This document shows positions 53,221 to 62,457 of a stretch of 64,000 nucleotides of DNA, piece after piece. The translations under genes and the position numbers were made by a program. Within the stretch, counting starts at the first letter, position 1, and each line of letters opens with the position of its first letter. Source of the DNA: Mesobacillus jeotgali (GTDB taxonomy: Bacteria; Bacillota; Bacilli; Bacillales; Cytobacillaceae). Location: positions 496,001-560,000 of the forward strand of contig NZ_FVZC01000007.1 in assembly GCF_900166585.1 (NCBI RefSeq), read 5' to 3'. The notes beneath the pieces are model-generated. The model was not told the origin of the DNA, searched no databases, and saw only the letters and a program-made list of their open reading frames with translations.

Positions 53221-55010
53221 TGGAGTCCATCTTATATTTTGTAAAAAAATTGCACACCTATTCGGGAAAGATCCTTTATATCAACCTGGCAGGGATGATT
53301 GCGGTCAGTCTTTTAGAGGGAATTGGCATACTGTTTTTAATTCCAATGATCAGCATGAGCGGAGTGATCAACGTTGATACAAAGGGAACACCCATTGAGG
53401 GACTGTTTGAATTTATCAATAGGTTCCCAGAGAGTTTAGGACTGCCGATCATTCTTGCAATTTATGTTTTGCTTGTAATAGGGCAAAATGTGCTGCAAAG
53501 ACAGATAACTATCCGTAATACGAAAATCCAGCATGGATTCTTCCGCCATTTGCGTATCGAGACCTATGATGCCTTGCTGCACTCTAATTGGAATTTTTTC
53601 ATTAAAAAACGAAAGTCCGACATTATTAATTCGCTGACTTCCGAAATTGCCACAGCAAGCGCAGGGACGCATTCTTTTTTACAATTTGTTACAGGTCTTA
53701 TTTTTACGATTATTCAAATCGGGATTGCATTTTGGCTATCTGCCAATATTACATTTTTTGTTTTGTTGAGCGGTGTGGCATTGCTCTTTTTTTCAAGAAG
53801 TTTCTTAAAAAGGTCGATGGCACTCGGAAACAGGAATTATGTGTCTGGCAAGAAGTATTTGGCCGGGATTACAGATCAGATTAATGGAATAAAGGATATA
53901 AAAAGCAATGGCCTTGAAGAATCGAGGATGCAATGGTTTAAGAACGTGACGAAAGAGATGCAAGCAGAGCAGATCGAATATGCCCAGTTGAATACCAAAT
54001 CACAGCTTTACTATAAGTCGGCATCCGCTATCTTGATTGCGGGGTTTTTATTTGGGGCTGTGAATTTGTTCAACGCCCATGCGGGGCAGCTGATGCTGGT
54101 GATCGTGATTTTTTCCAGGTTATGGCCAAGAGTTGCCGGGATTCAATCCTCACTCGAACAAATGGCAATGCGAATACCTTCTTATCAGGCAGTTATAAAT
54201 TTGCAAAATGAATGTCATGCCGCCAGGGAATTCGCAGATAATGAGATGGACTCTAAAAGGATACTTGAAATCGAACATGGAATTGAATGCCGAAATGTTT
54301 TCTTTCAATATAACGAAAATAAATATGCTCTTAAAAATATTGATCTTTTCATTCCTGTCAAAGAGATGACCGCAGTGGTAGGAAAATCTGGAGCAGGAAA
54401 GAGTACATTGATAGATTTGTTAATGGCATTGAATAAACCGGCACATGGTGAAGTATTGGTGGATGGAAAACCTTTAACAAAGGAGATGTTGATTCCTTTT
54501 AGAAAGGAAATTAGCTATGTCCCGCAGGACCCGTTTCTTTTTAATGCCAGTATTAGAGAAAATCTATTGCTTGTATATCCTAATGCAACTGAGCAGGAGT
54601 TATGGAATGCATTAGAATTCTCATCAGCAGCAGAGTTTGTAAGGAAAATACCGGATGGTCTAGATACTTTGATCGGCGATCGAGGCATCAGGCTTTCTGG
54701 AGGAGAACGTCAGCGTCTTGTGTTGGCAAGAGCTATCCTCAGGAATCCATCAATACTGGTGCTTGATGAAGCAACAAGTGCTCTTGATACGGAAAATGAA
54801 GCAAAAATTCAGGAAGCACTGGAAAAGCTTAAAGGGAAAATGACCATTATAGTTATTGCGCATAGATTATCGACCATTCGCAACGCAGATCAGGTCGTTG
54901 TATTAGAAGATGGGGAAATCATTCAAAAAGGCAGATTTGGCCAGCTGGCACTGGAGAAGAAAAGTGTCTTTGGCAAGCTGTTAAAAAATCAAATGGAAGT
55001 GGCACCATAA
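53220..55010 (+). CDS. Lasso peptide ABC exporter (D protein)
   Basis: A 596-residue half-transporter. About six transmembrane helices precede an ATPase domain with Walker A VGKSGAGKSTL (about residue 388), signature LSGGERQRLVLARAI and Walker B ILVLDEATSALD. No C39 peptidase domain, as usual for lasso D proteins. It should export and give immunity to one or both lasso peptides. AGGAGG precedes the ATG. Confidence 0.92.
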   Translation: MESILYFVKKLHTYSGKILYINLAGMIAVSLLEGIGILFLIPMISMSGVINVDTKGTPIEGLFEFINRFPESLGLPIILAIYVLLVIGQNVLQRQITIRNTKIQHGFFRHLRIETYDALLHSNWNFFIKKRKSDIINSLTSEIATASAGTHSFLQFVTGLIFTIIQIGIAFWLSANITFFVLLSGVALLFFSRSFLKRSMALGNRNYVSGKKYLAGITDQINGIKDIKSNGLEESRMQWFKNVTKEMQAEQIEYAQLNTKSQLYYKSASAILIAGFLFGAVNLFNAHAGQLMLVIVIFSRLWPRVAGIQSSLEQMAMRIPSYQAVINLQNECHAAREFADNEMDSKRILEIEHGIECRNVFFQYNENKYALKNIDLFIPVKEMTAVVGKSGAGKSTLIDLLMALNKPAHGEVLVDGKPLTKEMLIPFRKEISYVPQDPFLFNASIRENLLLVYPNATEQELWNALEFSSAAEFVRKIPDGLDTLIGDRGIRLSGGERQRLVLARAILRNPSILVLDEATSALDTENEAKIQEALEKLKGKMTIIVIAHRLSTIRNADQVVVLEDGEIIQKGRFGQLALEKKSVFGKLLKNQMEVAP

Positions 55011-55043
55011 TGAGCAATAAACGGACTCATTATGGTGCTTTTT
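55002..55043 (+). terminator. Terminator of lasso locus 2
   Basis: Perfect 13-bp inverted repeat GCACCATAATGAG / CTCATTATGGTGC, loop of 11, then TTTTT. It starts inside the last ABC codons and marks the end of the lasso operon. Confidence 0.93.
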
Positions 55044-55061
55044 CTCAATAAGGTGGTTCAA

Positions 55062-55526
55062 ATGAAATTACTAACCCGACTGACACTCACACTTTTACCA
55101 ATATTCTATATGGCATTTATTTGGATACAATCGAGCTACTTTGACCCGGAATCATTAAGTACGCTTTCTACAGAAATAAGCTTTAAAGTGATTTTAATTT
55201 TGGGAATCGTATTGGAGCTTGCTCATTTATTCGAGTTTGGGGTTCTGTACCTTTTATTCATTATGGCATTTCTTAGTTACGGAAGGCTGACTTATTTTAA
55301 GGAGCTCCTGGGAGTCCTGTTTGCATTTTCCTATGGTTTTATAGATGAAATTCATCAAATGTATATCCCTTTCCGGTCGGCATCAATTTTGGACTTAGTA
55401 AAGAATACAATTGGGATTGTGGTATTTTGGTGGCTCATCCATCGTAATTATTTTAGAAGGCCATATTCAAAGTTAACACAGGTGATGAGGAAAGTTACAC
55501 AAATTACCGAAGCGGGTAATGGTTGA
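55062..55526 (+). CDS. VanZ-family membrane protein
   Basis: A ~154-residue polytopic protein with the VanZ signature DEIHQMYIPFRSASILDLVKN in pieces (DEIHQ, R-S-S, D). Some VanZ-like proteins give modest lipoglycopeptide resistance; the function is otherwise unknown. The ATG giving MKLLTRLT is chosen (AAGGTGG six bases upstream), because an earlier ATG lies inside the preceding terminator. Confidence 0.85.
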   Translation: MKLLTRLTLTLLPIFYMAFIWIQSSYFDPESLSTLSTEISFKVILILGIVLELAHLFEFGVLYLLFIMAFLSYGRLTYFKELLGVLFAFSYGFIDEIHQMYIPFRSASILDLVKNTIGIVVFWWLIHRNYFRRPYSKLTQVMRKVTQITEAGNG

Positions 55527-55543
55527 AAAAAGGAGGTCGACTA

Positions 55544-55843
55544 ATGAATTTTTTATTTCTGTACCTTTCAATTTTAAACATGGTCGATGCCTTCTTAACA
55601 CATTTTGGTCTAAAGCATTCCTATATTAATGAGTTGAACCCTATAATGGAGGGTGTGTATAATGCAAATCCTCTTTTCTTTCTTTTTATAAAACTTTCCT
55701 TCTCTGTCGTATTGTATTTGTTTGTATTATATAAAAAGGTGCCGCGCTCAGCCTTGATAATGGGGTTAATTCTTCTGGCTTCTGCATTTTATTCTTTAGC
55801 TCTAGCGGTCCATTTAAGTTGGATCATACTTGTGTTGGTTTAA
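55544..55843 (+). CDS. DUF5658-like small membrane protein
   Basis: A 99-residue membrane protein with three helices. LNMVDAFLTHFGLKH and ELNPIMEGVYNANP match the DUF5658 pattern (D-x-x-x-T near the start, NP-M after the first helix). GGAGG precedes the ATG. It sits 17 bases after the VanZ gene, probably in one operon. Confidence 0.75.
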   Translation: MNFLFLYLSILNMVDAFLTHFGLKHSYINELNPIMEGVYNANPLFFLFIKLSFSVVLYLFVLYKKVPRSALIMGLILLASAFYSLALAVHLSWIILVLV

Positions 55844-55964
55844 ATTCTCCTCGTAATGCCCCCTCAAAAAAATTCACTTCTTTTTACTATTTTCATATTC
55901 AATAACGATTTTAACAGGCGTATAATTTTCCTTATAAATGTATAAGAAAGAAGGCGTATTGTAG

Positions 55965-57500
55965 ATGTTTCAGACGCTCAAGCGTGAGCTTTTGGCCGGG
56001 ATTACGGTTTCGGTTGTTGCGCTGCCGCTGGCATTGGCTTTTGGGATGCAGGCGACGGGTAATTCTGATGGTGCAATTATTGGTTTGTATGGTGCCATCA
56101 TCACTGGGTTCTTTGCGGCTTTATTCGGCGGGACGAAGAGCCAGGTCACAGGTCCGACTGGGCCGATTACGATCATTTTTACAGGAATCGTGGCGTCACA
56201 GGGGCTGGAGTATGCGTTCATTGCCGCATTCATGGGCGGGCTTTTTCAAATTGTCTTCGGATTACTAAAGGCGGGCAATTATTTAAAATTCATTCCACTG
56301 CCCGTGGTCAGCGGTTTTATGAACGGAATTGCTATTATCATTATTATGGGGCAGCTACAGTATGTAACAGGCAGCTTTTTAGTAGTCGTTTTGACGATTA
56401 TTTTTATGCTTGTTTCAATGAAGTGGGTCAAGGCGATTCCGCCCAGCTTAATGGCTTTGATTTTAGGAGCTGTTGCTGTGGTGCTGCTGGAGAAGGTTTT
56501 GCCAGCGATTCATTTCACATTGCCATTAGTAAACGATTTTGTATTCTTTGATAATGTTGAAAGAATTGGGGAAATTCCAAAAGGTCTGCCTCAATTCCAT
56601 CTGCCTGCTGCAGACATTAGTATCCTCATACAGTTGATTCCCTCAGCATTAAGTATTGCTGTCCTTGGGTCGATTGACTCCCTTCTGACTTCTGTCGTAA
56701 TGGACAATATGACAGGCACGAAGCACAAAAGCAACAAGGAATTGATCGGACAGGGGATTGGCAACACGCTTGCTGGGTTATTTGGCGCGATGCCAGGTGC
56801 TGGGGCAACGGTTCGTTCCGTGGTCAATTTGCGAAGCGGAGGCCAAACCGCTCTGTCGGCGATGGTCCACAGTGTCGCCTTGCTGCTGTTCATGCTAGTG
56901 TTCGGACCGCTTGCTGAGGACATTCCGCTCTCGGTGCTTGCCGGAATATTGATCATGACAGGAATCACAATGTTTGATTACGACAGCTTGAAAATTCTTA
57001 AAGACGAACCGAAAACCGACGCTGCAGTGATGCTAGTGACTATGATCTTAACAGTAGTCATTGACCTAATGGTAGCGGTTGGTGTTGGCATTGTGATGAG
57101 TGCACTGATTTTCATGAAGCGGATGAGCGATGAGGGATTTAAAATTAACAGTAAAATGCAAGAAGGCTTAAAGATTTATACACTAGAAGGACCGCTGTAT
57201 TTTGGCGCGACAGAACTGATTGCCAAAACAATAAGTTCGGATAACAGCCAGGAAATTGTGATTGATATCGAAAAAGTCACTATAGTGGATGCTTCTGGAG
57301 CCTTGCTCTTGGTGCAGCTTAAAGACCAGTTGAAGGAGCGTGGGCAGAATCTATATCTTGTCGGCAATGACCTTGATCTTGGTGGTATCCTTCGGAAGAT
57401 GAATATATTCCATGAATTCGGCATAACAGGACATTTTGAAACACTGGAAGAATTAATCACTTATCTAAAATTCAATAACAAATTAGTTCATGGTGCCTGA
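55965..57500 (+). CDS. SulP-family anion transporter with STAS domain
   Basis: A 511-residue transporter. Residues ~1-385 hold the SulP membrane core (GITVSVVALPLALAFGMQAT; QVTGPTGPITIIFTG; GAMPGAGATVRSVVNLRSGG), and ~400-500 a STAS domain (IVDASGALLLVQLKDQL). SulP proteins carry sulfate, bicarbonate or dicarboxylates; the substrate cannot be told. Confidence 0.93.
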   Translation: MFQTLKRELLAGITVSVVALPLALAFGMQATGNSDGAIIGLYGAIITGFFAALFGGTKSQVTGPTGPITIIFTGIVASQGLEYAFIAAFMGGLFQIVFGLLKAGNYLKFIPLPVVSGFMNGIAIIIIMGQLQYVTGSFLVVVLTIIFMLVSMKWVKAIPPSLMALILGAVAVVLLEKVLPAIHFTLPLVNDFVFFDNVERIGEIPKGLPQFHLPAADISILIQLIPSALSIAVLGSIDSLLTSVVMDNMTGTKHKSNKELIGQGIGNTLAGLFGAMPGAGATVRSVVNLRSGGQTALSAMVHSVALLLFMLVFGPLAEDIPLSVLAGILIMTGITMFDYDSLKILKDEPKTDAAVMLVTMILTVVIDLMVAVGVGIVMSALIFMKRMSDEGFKINSKMQEGLKIYTLEGPLYFGATELIAKTISSDNSQEIVIDIEKVTIVDASGALLLVQLKDQLKERGQNLYLVGNDLDLGGILRKMNIFHEFGITGHFETLEELITYLKFNNKLVHGA

Positions 57501-57524
57501 GTAAAATCAGGCACTATTTATTTT
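57492..57524 (+). terminator. Terminator of the SulP gene
   Basis: GTGCCTGA / TCAGGCAC (8 bp) with a 6-base loop, followed by a T-rich stretch ending in TTTTTT; it overlaps the stop codon. Confidence 0.85.
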
Positions 57525-57535
57525 TTATAAAAATA

Positions 57536-57564
57536 TTGCCATTTTTTTCTTCAACAGGTACAAT
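57536..57564 (+). promoter_or_regulatory. Sigma-A-type promoter for a small peptide gene
   Basis: TTGCCA (57536-57541), exactly 17 bases, then TACAAT (57559-57564), 31 bases upstream of a small ORF with an ideal ribosome binding site. Confidence 0.65.
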
Positions 57565-57595
57565 ATGAAAGTATTAACTTAAGGAGGCAGTCGAA

Positions 57596-57667
57596 ATGAT
57601 TGATTTGAACCGAGCATCTAAAACAATTTTATATGTTTTACCTTCGGCCTGCCTGTATTGTGTGTAG
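57596..57667 (+). CDS. 23-residue hydrophobic peptide of unknown function
   Basis: ATG behind TTAAGGAGG starts a 23-codon frame: MIDLNRASKT, then a hydrophobic LYVLPSACLYCV end with two cysteines. It is flanked by its own promoter (57536) and terminator (57703), so it looks like a self-contained transcript. Candidates are a small membrane peptide, a leader peptide or a toxin; none is proven. Confidence 0.5.
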   Translation: MIDLNRASKTILYVLPSACLYCV

Positions 57668-57702
57668 TAGCGCTTATTTTTGTCATGAAAAATAACTGCC
57701 TA

Positions 57703-57732
57703 ACCATAGACTGGAATGTCTGTGGTTTTTTT
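57703..57732 (+). terminator. Terminator after the 23-residue peptide gene
   Basis: ACCATAGAC / GTCTGTGGT (9 bp with one G-U, 6-base loop) followed by TTTTTTT. Confidence 0.85.
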
Positions 57733-57772
57733 GTGCCTAAAAAACGAATGTATGTTCTTGGAGAGTGATAAT

Positions 57773-58798
57773 GTGATTACTGTTGAAAATTTGAAAAAGG
57801 AATATAAATTGGTGAAACGTGACCCGGGTCTTAAGGGTGCGGTCAAGTCGCTATTTAACCGTAAGTATGAGACGAAGCATGCGGTAAAGGGGATTAATTT
57901 TACGATTGAGCAGGGTGAGACGGTTGGTTATATTGGTGCGAATGGTGCTGGTAAGTCGACTACGATTAAAATGCTGACGGGGATCCTGACTCCGACATCC
58001 GGAAAAGTGACGGTGAACGGGCTGGTGCCGTATGAAAACCGCCAGAAGAATGCGGTCAATATCGGGGCTGTCTTTGGGCAGCGGACGCAATTGTTCTGGG
58101 ATATTCCGGTTCGTGAATCTTATAATCTTCTAAAACATATTTACGAAATTCCTGAACAGGTATATCAGGAAACAATCGCAATGTTTACAGAGGTGCTGAA
58201 CCTGGAACCTTTGCTAGGCATTCCGGTCAGACAGCTTTCTCTTGGGCAAAAAATGCGCTGCGAATTGGCTGCAGCCTTCCTTCACCGGCCAAAAGTAGTC
58301 TATCTGGATGAGCCGACGATCGGTCTTGATATTGCGGTAAAAGTAAAAATCCGAAAGTTTATCAAAGAAATGAACCAGCGGTGGGGCACAACAGTGCTGC
58401 TGACTACACATGACATGCAGGATATAGAGGAAATCTGCGACCGGATCATCATCATTGATGGCGGTACAATTTTATACGATGGCGGGTTAGAACAAATTAA
58501 AAAACAATTCGGCCAACAACGAGTTATTCATTTTGAATTGGCAGATAAAGAAAAATTTGAACTGCCACCGTCACTCAAAGGGCAGGTAGAAATTTTACCG
58601 AACGAGGAAGAAACGAAGGTCAGCCTGTCTTTTGACCATGAAGCAGTTAAAAGTTCTTTCGTCATTTCTGAAATGATGAGCATGTATGAAATTGGCGATT
58701 TGAATATCGCAGACCCTAAGATCGAAACGATCGTGGAGGAGCTGTACAACAAGCAGGAAAAGGGGGGAGAGCATGAGAAAGTATTGGCAAATAGCTAA
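57773..58798 (+). CDS. ABC-2 exporter ATP-binding protein
   Basis: A 341-residue ATPase. Walker A GANGAGKSTTIKML, signature LSLGQKMRCELAAAF and Walker B VVYLDEPTIGLD are present, with a C-terminal extension of about 100 residues. The GTG giving MITVENLKKEY is used because GGAGAG lies seven bases upstream, and ATGs further up fall close to or within the preceding terminator. It forms one operon with two ABC-2 permease genes. The cargo is unknown. Confidence 0.92.
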   Translation: MITVENLKKEYKLVKRDPGLKGAVKSLFNRKYETKHAVKGINFTIEQGETVGYIGANGAGKSTTIKMLTGILTPTSGKVTVNGLVPYENRQKNAVNIGAVFGQRTQLFWDIPVRESYNLLKHIYEIPEQVYQETIAMFTEVLNLEPLLGIPVRQLSLGQKMRCELAAAFLHRPKVVYLDEPTIGLDIAVKVKIRKFIKEMNQRWGTTVLLTTHDMQDIEEICDRIIIIDGGTILYDGGLEQIKKQFGQQRVIHFELADKEKFELPPSLKGQVEILPNEEETKVSLSFDHEAVKSSFVISEMMSMYEIGDLNIADPKIETIVEELYNKQEKGGEHEKVLANS

Positions 58799-59561
58799 AG
58801 GGCGGATGCAGGAGAATACTGCCTATTCAGCATGGTACTGGGCGGGGACTCTTTCTGCCGTAATGAGGCTGTTGATTATTTACTTCTTCTGGCAGGCGGT
58901 TTATTCAAACCAGACAACAATTCAAAATATAAATCTAGAAACGATGCTGACGTATATCGTGGTTGCAATGCTGCTGCAGGGCTTTGTGGGCGGTGTCGGC
59001 AATGAGCTTGCGGAAAATATAAAGGACGGACAGGTCGCAATCGAGTTGATGCGCCCTTACGATATGATTTTTAAATTATTCGCTGTCGATATGGGCGCGA
59101 AAATCATGTATTTAATTCAGGGAACAATTCCGATGGTGCTAATAGCTTACTTCTTCATGGATTTAAGCTTTCCAAAATCGCCTGAGACAATCATTCTGTT
59201 TATCCTCAGTACGCTTGCTGGAATCTGGATTGGCACATTCTTTGATTTCCTTGTCGGTGTGCTGGCATTCTGGACGGTCAATGTCTGGGGAGTACGAGTG
59301 CTGAAGGAATCATTGATTACATTTTTCTCAGGTGCACTTGTGCCAATCACGCTTTTCCCTGATTGGTTGAGAACGATCACTGAATTCCTCCCGTTCCAGG
59401 CGATGGTATATCTCCCGGTATCGATTTATTCCGGTCTTATTAGCGGGACGGAAGCTTATATGGCACTTGGAATCCAAGTATTCTGGCTTGTGTCTTTGTA
59501 TGTGTTGGTGAGGGTAGTCTGGTCGCAGGCCATTAAACAGATTACGATTTTCGGAGGATAG
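58773..59561 (+). CDS. ABC-2 permease subunit 1
   Basis: A 262-residue membrane protein with six helices, of the ABC-2 family that pairs with a second permease (DUF990-like group). It overlaps the ATPase gene by 26 bases. GGGGGGAG lies before the ATG. Confidence 0.87.
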   Translation: MRKYWQIAKGRMQENTAYSAWYWAGTLSAVMRLLIIYFFWQAVYSNQTTIQNINLETMLTYIVVAMLLQGFVGGVGNELAENIKDGQVAIELMRPYDMIFKLFAVDMGAKIMYLIQGTIPMVLIAYFFMDLSFPKSPETIILFILSTLAGIWIGTFFDFLVGVLAFWTVNVWGVRVLKESLITFFSGALVPITLFPDWLRTITEFLPFQAMVYLPVSIYSGLISGTEAYMALGIQVFWLVSLYVLVRVVWSQAIKQITIFGG

Positions 59562-59572
59562 GAGGCGATTGT

Positions 59573-60364
59573 ATGCGTCGTTATACTAGATTGTATTGGG
59601 AGTTTGCGAAGAGCCATATGAAGGTGATGATGGAATACCGAATCGACTTTTTGATCGGTGTTGCTTCCGTCATGCTCGAGCAGTTCGCTTCCATCTTTTT
59701 TGTAAAAGTAGTGTTCGACCACATTGAGCAAATCAATGGCTGGTCGTTTTATGAGATATTGTTCATTTACGGAATCGCGGCAACAGGCCGGTCAATACAC
59801 CAGATTTTCTTTGATAATCTTTGGACGCTTGGCTGGCAGTACATCAGGCCAGGAAAGCTTGACCGTCTGCTGATCCGGCCGGTAAATCCGCTGTTCCATG
59901 TTGTTGCCGACCGGCTGCATCAAGATGGGTTCGGACAACTGATCATTGGGTTGATTATTCTGGGAACTGCGATTCCACAGCTCGACCTTGTTTGGGGAGC
60001 AGCGGAAATCGCAATGCTGGTCATCATGATCATCTCATCCGGGCTTATTTTTGTAGCGATTAACTTATTTTTCGCTACATTCAGCTTCTGGATGATCGAC
60101 AGTCTTCCGATTGTCTGGGCTGTCTTTAACCTGAGTGACTTTGCGAGATATCCGCTGACCATTTATCACAAGGGGATTCGCATGTTCCTTACGTGGATCA
60201 TTCCATACGGGTTCACAGCCTTTTTCCCGGCAGCTTATTTTATTGATAAATCAGGGTACAAGGAATTCGCGCTCTGGACTCCAGTAGCGGCAATTGTTTG
60301 CTGTGTCATTGCTTATGCATTTTGGAATAGGGGTCTAAAAGCCTTTGCCAGTACGGGCAGTTAA
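59573..60364 (+). CDS. ABC-2 permease subunit 2
   Basis: A 263-residue six-helix permease partner (YRIDFLIGVASVMLEQF; ATGRSIHQIFFDNLW). It follows subunit 1 by 11 bases, with an AGGAGG-type site. Together with the ATPase it makes a heterodimeric exporter. Confidence 0.87.
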   Translation: MRRYTRLYWEFAKSHMKVMMEYRIDFLIGVASVMLEQFASIFFVKVVFDHIEQINGWSFYEILFIYGIAATGRSIHQIFFDNLWTLGWQYIRPGKLDRLLIRPVNPLFHVVADRLHQDGFGQLIIGLIILGTAIPQLDLVWGAAEIAMLVIMIISSGLIFVAINLFFATFSFWMIDSLPIVWAVFNLSDFARYPLTIYHKGIRMFLTWIIPYGFTAFFPAAYFIDKSGYKEFALWTPVAAIVCCVIAYAFWNRGLKAFASTGS

Positions 60365-60474
60365 GCAACCCGAAAAATGTAGGGAATATTCAGATTACAC
60401 GTCCAGTTTCGGATTGTAAGGCGGGACTTTAGGCTGTATGATGAAGATAAAATAGGATGATTGGGGTGGCAAGG

Positions 60475-60831
60475 ATGTTGGAAAGCAAGTCAGTCAGAGA
60501 AGTATGGCAGGAAATCGAAAAGGTCATGAATGAAAAACCAGAACCCATTCAGGGAATGAGTGTCGTTTATCAATATGACATCACAGGGGACGATAGCGGA
60601 ACATTCCAGTTGCTGATCACCAATGGAACAGCTCGTGTGACTGAAGGAACAGAAGCATCCCCAGACTGCACCCTAAAGCTTTCAGATATAAACTTCAAGA
60701 AGATGATCATGGGCAAACTAAATGGAACAGCAGCCTTCATGACAGGAAAACTCAAAATCCAGGGCAGCATGGGGCTCGCATTGAAACTTGAAGGAATCCT
60801 CAATGAATACAATCTAAGCGAAACCGCATAA
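60475..60831 (+). CDS. SCP2 sterol-binding-domain protein
   Basis: A ~118-residue protein with the SCP2 fold. YQYDITGDDSGTFQLLITNG, PDCTLKLSDINFKKMIMGKL and MTGKLKIQGSMGLALKLEGI are typical. It probably binds a fatty-acid-like ligand. The ATG giving MLESKSV has GGGGTGG at good spacing; an ATG six codons upstream does not. Confidence 0.85.
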   Translation: MLESKSVREVWQEIEKVMNEKPEPIQGMSVVYQYDITGDDSGTFQLLITNGTARVTEGTEASPDCTLKLSDINFKKMIMGKLNGTAAFMTGKLKIQGSMGLALKLEGILNEYNLSETA

Positions 60832-60836
60832 AGCAG

Positions 60837-60868
60837 TGGGCCAGGTATAGATTGCCTGGTCCATTTTT
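60837..60868 (+). terminator. Terminator of the SCP2 gene
   Basis: TGGGCCAGG / CCTGGTCCA (9 bp with one G-U) then TTTTT. Confidence 0.85.
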
Positions 60869-61005
60869 AATTCAATAAACATCCTCTTTATCCCCATAAA
60901 AAATATTTATAAAAAACCCCTGCATAATTAGACAAAATATAACAAGATATGACACATCCTGTTATAATAAGGCTAACAAAAGTTTGAGATTTAAGGAGAT
61001 TCCGT

Positions 61006-62232
61006 ATGGAACCATCTAAAAAAAATTCCGTTTTAGTGTATGAAGAAGTAAAAGCAGTAAAGTTCTTTTTGTGGACTTTTTATATCATCCTTGTACCTTA
61101 TGATTTTATTTATTATTATTTGGTCCCTTACTTTAATAATAGAGAAGTAGGTTTACCTTCAGGTGGATTGGGTTTCTTCTTTCATTTAATCTTGTTTGCT
61201 TTGATTCCCATTGCAAGGTATTTAGTTAAAAAGGGACGCCCCGAACAAATTAAATATATATACTTTCTGGTATTTATATTATTGGATGTTGTAAATAACA
61301 TGATGATATATTGGGGCACATCTAGGCAGTTTGGCAACGGACATGTCCTTGAGATTTATTTTATTCTGTTTTCGCCAATATTTGTAAGCAGCAGTTTCTT
61401 TTGGACTATGACTTTAGGATTTTTCTTTAAATACCTCATAACTGGGCTGGTTTTTCAGTCTGGAGAAGTGCTTGTACCTATGGGCTTGATAATTTTCATC
61501 TCTACAATAACTTGGATTTTACTGAATCGCTTCCAATCGTATGTTAAGGCGGTAACTTCTGTATATGAAGATATGAGACAGAAAGAAAAGCTGGCAGTAA
61601 TAGGACAAATGGCCGCAGCGATAGCGCATGAAATAAAAAATCCGTTATCATCCTTAAAGGGTTTCACTCAATTACAGCAAGAAAAGGATAAGGGTGACGA
61701 ACAATATTACCCTATTATGTTAAATGAAATTGATAGGATTAATGCAATTGTTAACGACTTGTTGATTCTGGGTAAACCTAATACGGCTGTTAAAGTTCCT
61801 AAAAAACTAGTTGAACTGATAGAGTATGTTGTAACTGTTATTGACCCACATGCTCAAAGAAAAGAAATTAATATTGAGTATGATATTGATAATTCTACTG
61901 TACTATTATGTGATGAGAATCAACTAAAGCAGGTTTTTATCAATTTAATCAAAAATGGAATGGAATCAATGCCGGATGGAGGAACGGTATCAATAAACTC
62001 CGAAGTTAAAGGTGATCGAGCATTCATTTCAGTAAGAGATGAAGGATGTGGAATACCCCCTGAGAAACTTGCGAAATTGGGAGAACCCTTTTATACAACC
62101 AAGCAAAACGGAAATGGTCTAGGATTGATGGTCACGAAAAAAATAATCGAAGAACATGAGGGTACTTTTAATATTGAAAGTCAGTTAGAAAAAGGAACTA
62201 TTGTTACTATAACTTTACCCATCTCAAGGTAA
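61006..62232 (+). CDS. Membrane sensor histidine kinase
   Basis: A 408-residue kinase. Six or so hydrophobic helices occupy residues ~20-180; HisKA follows with the phospho-acceptor His at about residue 208 (IAHEIKNPLSSL); the ATPase has NLIKNGMES, DEGCGIP and GNGLGLMVTKKI. It resembles sporulation kinases such as KinB. No response regulator is next to it. A TATAAT at 60963 may be its -10. Its membrane domain is homologous to that of the HD-GYP protein downstream. Confidence 0.92.
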   Translation: MEPSKKNSVLVYEEVKAVKFFLWTFYIILVPYDFIYYYLVPYFNNREVGLPSGGLGFFFHLILFALIPIARYLVKKGRPEQIKYIYFLVFILLDVVNNMMIYWGTSRQFGNGHVLEIYFILFSPIFVSSSFFWTMTLGFFFKYLITGLVFQSGEVLVPMGLIIFISTITWILLNRFQSYVKAVTSVYEDMRQKEKLAVIGQMAAAIAHEIKNPLSSLKGFTQLQQEKDKGDEQYYPIMLNEIDRINAIVNDLLILGKPNTAVKVPKKLVELIEYVVTVIDPHAQRKEINIEYDIDNSTVLLCDENQLKQVFINLIKNGMESMPDGGTVSINSEVKGDRAFISVRDEGCGIPPEKLAKLGEPFYTTKQNGNGLGLMVTKKIIEEHEGTFNIESQLEKGTIVTITLPISR

Positions 62233-62268
62233 AGTTATTGTTGAATAACGAAAAACAAAATTGCGAAT

Positions 62269-62308
62269 AAACCAAAAGGACTATTTTATTGAATAGTCCT
62301 TTTGGTTT
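62269..62308 (+). terminator. Long hairpin between the two sensor genes
   Basis: Perfect 17-bp inverted repeat AAACCAAAAGGACTATT / AATAGTCCTTTTGGTTT with a 6-base loop. It has T-rich arms but no long T tail after the stem; an intrinsic terminator is likely. Confidence 0.7.
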
Positions 62309-62457
62309 ATAATGGAGAAAAATGTCGAATGATGACAATTTAGACTAGGTCATAATACTTATTTTATTCTTATTTCAATAAAACTATTAATATGTAATGA
62401 ATAATGGCGATATGAAGGGAAAATACATAGGTATGTTGACAGAAAAAGAGGTATATC

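Noticed and set aside
55032..55061. Earlier ATG for the VanZ-like protein
   Set aside because: It falls within the right arm of the lasso-operon terminator; the ATG at 55062 has a proper ribosome binding site.
57716..57772. Earlier start for the ABC-2 ATPase
   Set aside because: That start is inside the terminator at 57703-57732; the GTG at 57773 has GGAGAG seven bases upstream and gives the normal N-terminus.
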